Origin: Clostridium neonatale
GTDB lineage: Bacteria > Bacillota > Clostridia > Clostridiales > Clostridiaceae
Direction: 5' to 3'
Assembly: GCF_001458595.1 (NCBI RefSeq)
Contig: NZ_LN890328.1
Location: 1,518,926 to 1,582,925, forward strand
DNA: 64,000 nucleotides
Numbering within the stretch: position 1 is the first letter of the stretch; the number at the start of each line of letters is the position of its first letter. The notes beneath the pieces are model-generated. The model was not told the origin of the DNA and did not search any database. It saw nothing but the letters and a program-made list of their open reading frames with translations. The position numbers were made by a program, and so were the translations under genes. Shown here in pieces: positions 61,051 through 64,000 of this stretch.

Positions 61051-63195
61051 ATGGGGTTAACAAATCAGTCTACTGGTACAAATGCATTAGATAAAGATTT
61101 GAATATTATTCGTACTTCTGATAATAAAATAATAGCTCTTGCAGGTAATCCAAATGTAGGTAAAAGCACTATTTTTAATAGCTTAACAGGACTAAATCAG
61201 CATACTGGAAATTGGCCTGGAAAAACTGTTACAAACGCTACTGGAAAATGTATTCATATAAATAAAGACTTTGTATTAGTTGATATTCCAGGAACCTATT
61301 CTCTTATGGCACATTCAGCTGAAGAAGAAGTTGCAAGAGATTTTATATGCTTTGGAAATCCTGATGCTACTATTGTTATTATGGATGCCACCTGTCTTGA
61401 AAGAAATTTAAATCTTGTTCTTCAAACACTTGAAATAACTAACAATGTAATTGTCTGTGTTAACTTGATGGATGAAGCAAAAAGAAAAGGCATATTAATA
61501 AATATTGAGAAACTTTCATCTCTTTTAGGAGTTAGCGTTGTAGGAACTAGTGCTTCAATTAATAAAGGTCTGGATAAACTTATGGATGAGGTATATAACA
61601 TCACCTTTAATAAAGTCTTACAAATGCCAATAAAAATGAAATATGATACACCTATTGAAAAAGCTCTTACCATGATTCAGGAAAAACTTCTGCCTTACTT
61701 AAAAGGCAAAATCAACACAAGATGGACAGCTCTTAAGTTACTTGAAAATGATGAAAGCTTATTAAATTCGTTAAATGATTACTTAGAATTTAATCTTTCT
61801 GAAAAAGAAGAGATTTTACATTCAATAAACAAAGCTAAGGAATACTTACTTTTACAAAATATAGATACTAACACGCTTAAAGATATGATTGTATCAACAC
61901 TCATAAAAAAATCTGAAGACATAAGTAAAAATGTAGTTACTTTTTCTTCTGATGAGTACAATGCTACAGATAGAAAAATTGATAAAATTTTGACTTCCAA
62001 AATATTTGGGATACCTCTAATGATTTTACTTCTTGGAATTATATTTTGGATTACAATTGCTGGTGCAAATGTTCCTTCTGACATTCTTGCATCTGGACTA
62101 TTCTGGGTACAAGACAGGCTTACAGAATTTTTTGTTTTTCTTGGAACACCGCCTTTAGTTGAAGGAATTTTAGTACAAGGTATATATAGAACACTTGCAT
62201 GGGTTATATCAGTTATGCTTCCACCAATGGCAATATTCTTCCCACTTTTCACACTTCTTGAGGATCTTGGATATTTGCCTAGAGTTGCTTTTAACTTAGA
62301 TAAATACTTTAAAAAAGCATGTGCCTGCGGTAAACAAGCCCTTTCTATGTGTATGGGTTTTGGATGTAATGCTGCTGGAATAGTAGGATGTAGAATAATT
62401 GATTCTCCCCGTGAAAGATTAATTGCTATAATTACAAACAACTTTGTTCCTTGTAATGGTAGATTTCCTACTCTTATTGCAATAATTACAATGTTTTTTG
62501 CCAGTTCATTTGTTGGACCATTTAAATCATTATTTTCAGCAGTAATTTTAACATGTGTAATTCTTCTTGGAGTTTTTATGACATTTTTAATTTCAAAACT
62601 TTTATCAAAAACAATACTTAAAGGACTTCCAACTTCATTTACACTTGAGCTTCCACCTTATCGTAAACCACAAGTTGGTAAAATTATAGTAAGATCAATT
62701 TTTGATAGAACTTTATTTGTACTTGGAAGAGCTATTATGGTTGCTGCTCCTGCAGGTCTTGTCATTTGGATCATGGCAAATATAAATATTGGATCTTACA
62801 GCATATTAACTCACTGTGCAAATTTCTTAAACCCATTTGCACACCTTATTGGATTGGATGGATATATATTAATGGCATTTATCTTAGGATTTCCTGCAAA
62901 TGAAATCGTAGTTCCTATAATAATAATGAGTTATATGGCTACTGGAAGTATGGTTGAACTCGAAAATACAGAGCTTTATAATTTATTAATTCAGCATGGA
63001 TGGACTTGGCTTACAGCTGTAAATGTTATGCTCTTTTCTCTTATGCACTGGCCATGCAGCACAACATGCCTCACAATAAAAAAAGAAACCCAAAGCTTAA
63101 AATGGACTGCTGTCTCATTTTTAGTCCCTACTGCATGTGGAATAATAATCTGCTTTGCATTTACAACCATAATCAGATTACTTGGACTTGCATAA
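61051..63195 (+). CDS. feoB: Ferrous iron transporter B, second copy
   Basis: 714 residues. GTPase: LAGNPNVGKSTIFNSLTGLN, DIPGTYSLMAHSAEEEVA, CVNLMDEAKRKG; a helical guanine-dissociation-inhibitor domain (about 190-300); Gate and membrane regions, including LEDLGYLPRVAFNLDKYF, GFGCNAAGIVGCRII and CNGRFPTLIAIITMF. The last part has HWPCSTTCLTIKKET. A longer, more typical FeoB than the 592-residue one. AAAGGAG lies seven bases before the ATG. Confidence 0.95.
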   Translation: MGLTNQSTGTNALDKDLNIIRTSDNKIIALAGNPNVGKSTIFNSLTGLNQHTGNWPGKTVTNATGKCIHINKDFVLVDIPGTYSLMAHSAEEEVARDFICFGNPDATIVIMDATCLERNLNLVLQTLEITNNVIVCVNLMDEAKRKGILINIEKLSSLLGVSVVGTSASINKGLDKLMDEVYNITFNKVLQMPIKMKYDTPIEKALTMIQEKLLPYLKGKINTRWTALKLLENDESLLNSLNDYLEFNLSEKEEILHSINKAKEYLLLQNIDTNTLKDMIVSTLIKKSEDISKNVVTFSSDEYNATDRKIDKILTSKIFGIPLMILLLGIIFWITIAGANVPSDILASGLFWVQDRLTEFFVFLGTPPLVEGILVQGIYRTLAWVISVMLPPMAIFFPLFTLLEDLGYLPRVAFNLDKYFKKACACGKQALSMCMGFGCNAAGIVGCRIIDSPRERLIAIITNNFVPCNGRFPTLIAIITMFFASSFVGPFKSLFSAVILTCVILLGVFMTFLISKLLSKTILKGLPTSFTLELPPYRKPQVGKIIVRSIFDRTLFVLGRAIMVAAPAGLVIWIMANINIGSYSILTHCANFLNPFAHLIGLDGYILMAFILGFPANEIVVPIIIMSYMATGSMVELENTELYNLLIQHGWTWLTAVNVMLFSLMHWPCSTTCLTIKKETQSLKWTAVSFLVPTACGIIICFAFTTIIRLLGLA

Positions 63196-63203
63196 CATAA
63201 ATA

Positions 63204-63763
63204 AGGTATGTAGAATCATGGTTTAGTGGATAACAACCGAAATTCAATATATGAATAAGTGCATCTTTATCTCCATAGAACCCGAATAAAATAAGCGAAT
63301 TCTTAGGAATTTATATTCTGATATGTATATATTGATACCTTTTAAAAAATGATGAAATATTAACTTTTTAAATCTTTAATATGTATAAATAACTATTCCA
63401 TAGTTTAAAAATGCATTTATTTACAAAAATAATAATGCGGTGCTTATAATTTAGATGGAACAAAGAAATAAAGACCTTATGTTGGGCGGTGTCTTGCATT
63501 TAAAAATAAAGCTTTAGAATTCTTCATGTAGACTTGTTCCACAATTGTTTGTCCGATGCATATTAAAGGAAACATCTTCATCGGTAGATGAAGATGGGCT
63601 ATACTGCTAAGTTCGTACCTCACTAAGCATTATATGCCTTGGAGCAAACATTTGTGGATGCAAGTCTGCATGTTTGAATTCTTAGCTTCATTTTTGTAGC
63701 AATCGAGCACAACATAAGGGCTTTATTTCGGTTGTTATTCACTAAATTCTGATTCTACGACCT
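63204..63763. repeat. 560-bp element bounded by 39-bp imperfect inverted repeats
   Basis: Left arm 63204-63243 and right arm 63725-63763 match as inverted repeats (about five mismatches; both contain GTAGAATCA and ATAACAACCGAAAT). Inside, AAATAAAG.CCTTATGTTG pairs at about 63466-63485 with 63711-63728, and a long arm starting GAATTCTTCATGTAGACTTG pairs with its partner ending near 63680. A central perfect hairpin ATCTTCATC/GATGAAGAT lies near 63572-63593. No gene. A MITE-like or large structured RNA element. Confidence 0.7.
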
Positions 63764-63768
63764 TTATT

Positions 63769-64000
63769 TTAAGGAAATACTATTTTAAATGTAGTTCCAT
63801 TTTCCTCATCACTTGTTACCAAAATCTGTCCTTTATGTAATTCTACTATTTCTTTTGCTATGGATAATCCTAGTCCATATCCACCATTTTCTCTTACTCT
63901 AGACTTGTCTACTCTGTAAAATCTTTCAAATATATGTTTTTGTTCTTCTTTTGGAATAGGTACAGCACTATTATTTACCCATAGATTTATTTTGTTTTGA
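63769..64000 (-). CDS. Histidine kinase, C-terminal end (runs off window)
   Basis: The last 76 or so codons of a kinase. Reads INLWVNNSAVPIPKEEQKHI, FERFYRVDKSRVRENGGYGL, GLSIAKEIVELHKGQILV and NGTTFKIVFP, then a stop at 63769-63771. FERFYR and GGYGLGLSIAK are the F and G2 boxes of a HATPase domain. Sensor part and partner regulator lie outside the window. Confidence 0.9.
   Translation of the reverse strand, partial: QNKINLWVNNSAVPIPKEEQKHIFERFYRVDKSRVRENGGYGLGLSIAKEIVELHKGQILVTSDEENGTTFKIVFP

Noticed and set aside
61779..62441. 220-codon minus-strand open frame inside feoB
   Set aside because: Antisense shadow of the FeoB membrane region, no ribosome-binding site, unlikely composition.

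Overview
The window is very AT-rich DNA with Gram-positive ribosome-binding sites (GGAGG/AAGGAG), choline-binding-type wall repeats, LytTR and DtxR regulators and two Feo iron systems. This points to Clostridium sensu stricto (butyricum/beijerinckii-like); genus level is inference from gene content. No rRNA, tRNA or CRISPR array was seen.

Region 1 (about 1-9.9 kb, all minus strand) is an accessory module of a contractile-injection-like system. It starts with a broken VgrG-nuclease toxin gene fused to an integrase scrap. Small immunity-like genes follow, then a VgrG-toxin fusion (3360-6185), a PAAR-like DUF4280 tip protein, three conserved partner genes and an adaptor-like gene (9298-9882). 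This module is a diverged duplicate of 27.5-32.6 kb and has its own promoter with a pair of LytTR-type sites.

Region 2 (about 9.9-25.5 kb) is a recombination zone. It holds displaced toxin-tail/immunity cassettes (unknown tail, EndoU, another tail) separated by copies of one hairpin repeat. It also holds an IS110 element with a possible bridge RNA, a serine recombinase, a decayed tyrosine integrase with a Mor-like regulator, two secreted wall-binding proteins, a compact candidate small RNA, and a D12-like methylase gene behind an erm-style leader-peptide/hairpin switch.

Region 3 (about 25.5-46.1 kb, all minus strand) is the core system. In order of transcription it encodes a putative sheath, two tube-like paralogues, DnaJ, two FHA proteins, two PP2C-type proteins, baseplate candidates, an Hsp70-like ATPase, a fibre/baseplate-like protein, an adaptor, a second spike protein, DUF1629-like and DUF4280 proteins, a VgrG spike, then a separate deaminase toxin with SUKH immunity. 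A LytTR regulator gene (46215-46928) lies next to the sheath promoter, which carries four regularly spaced LytTR-type sites. I see no ClpV-like ATPase, no TssJLM membrane complex and no Ser/Thr kinase in the window, so this does not match a canonical type VI system or phage tail.

Region 4 (about 46.9-64 kb) looks like ordinary chromosome: a degenerate GGDEF protein, FeoA/FeoB plus a small Cys-rich partner, a MalT-type regulator, an MscS channel, rhodanese, GNAT, a flavohaemoglobin-type reductase, LysR, a phosphoesterase, and a DtxR regulator divergent from a second FeoA/FeoB. It ends in a 560-bp inverted-repeat element and the 3' end of a histidine kinase gene.
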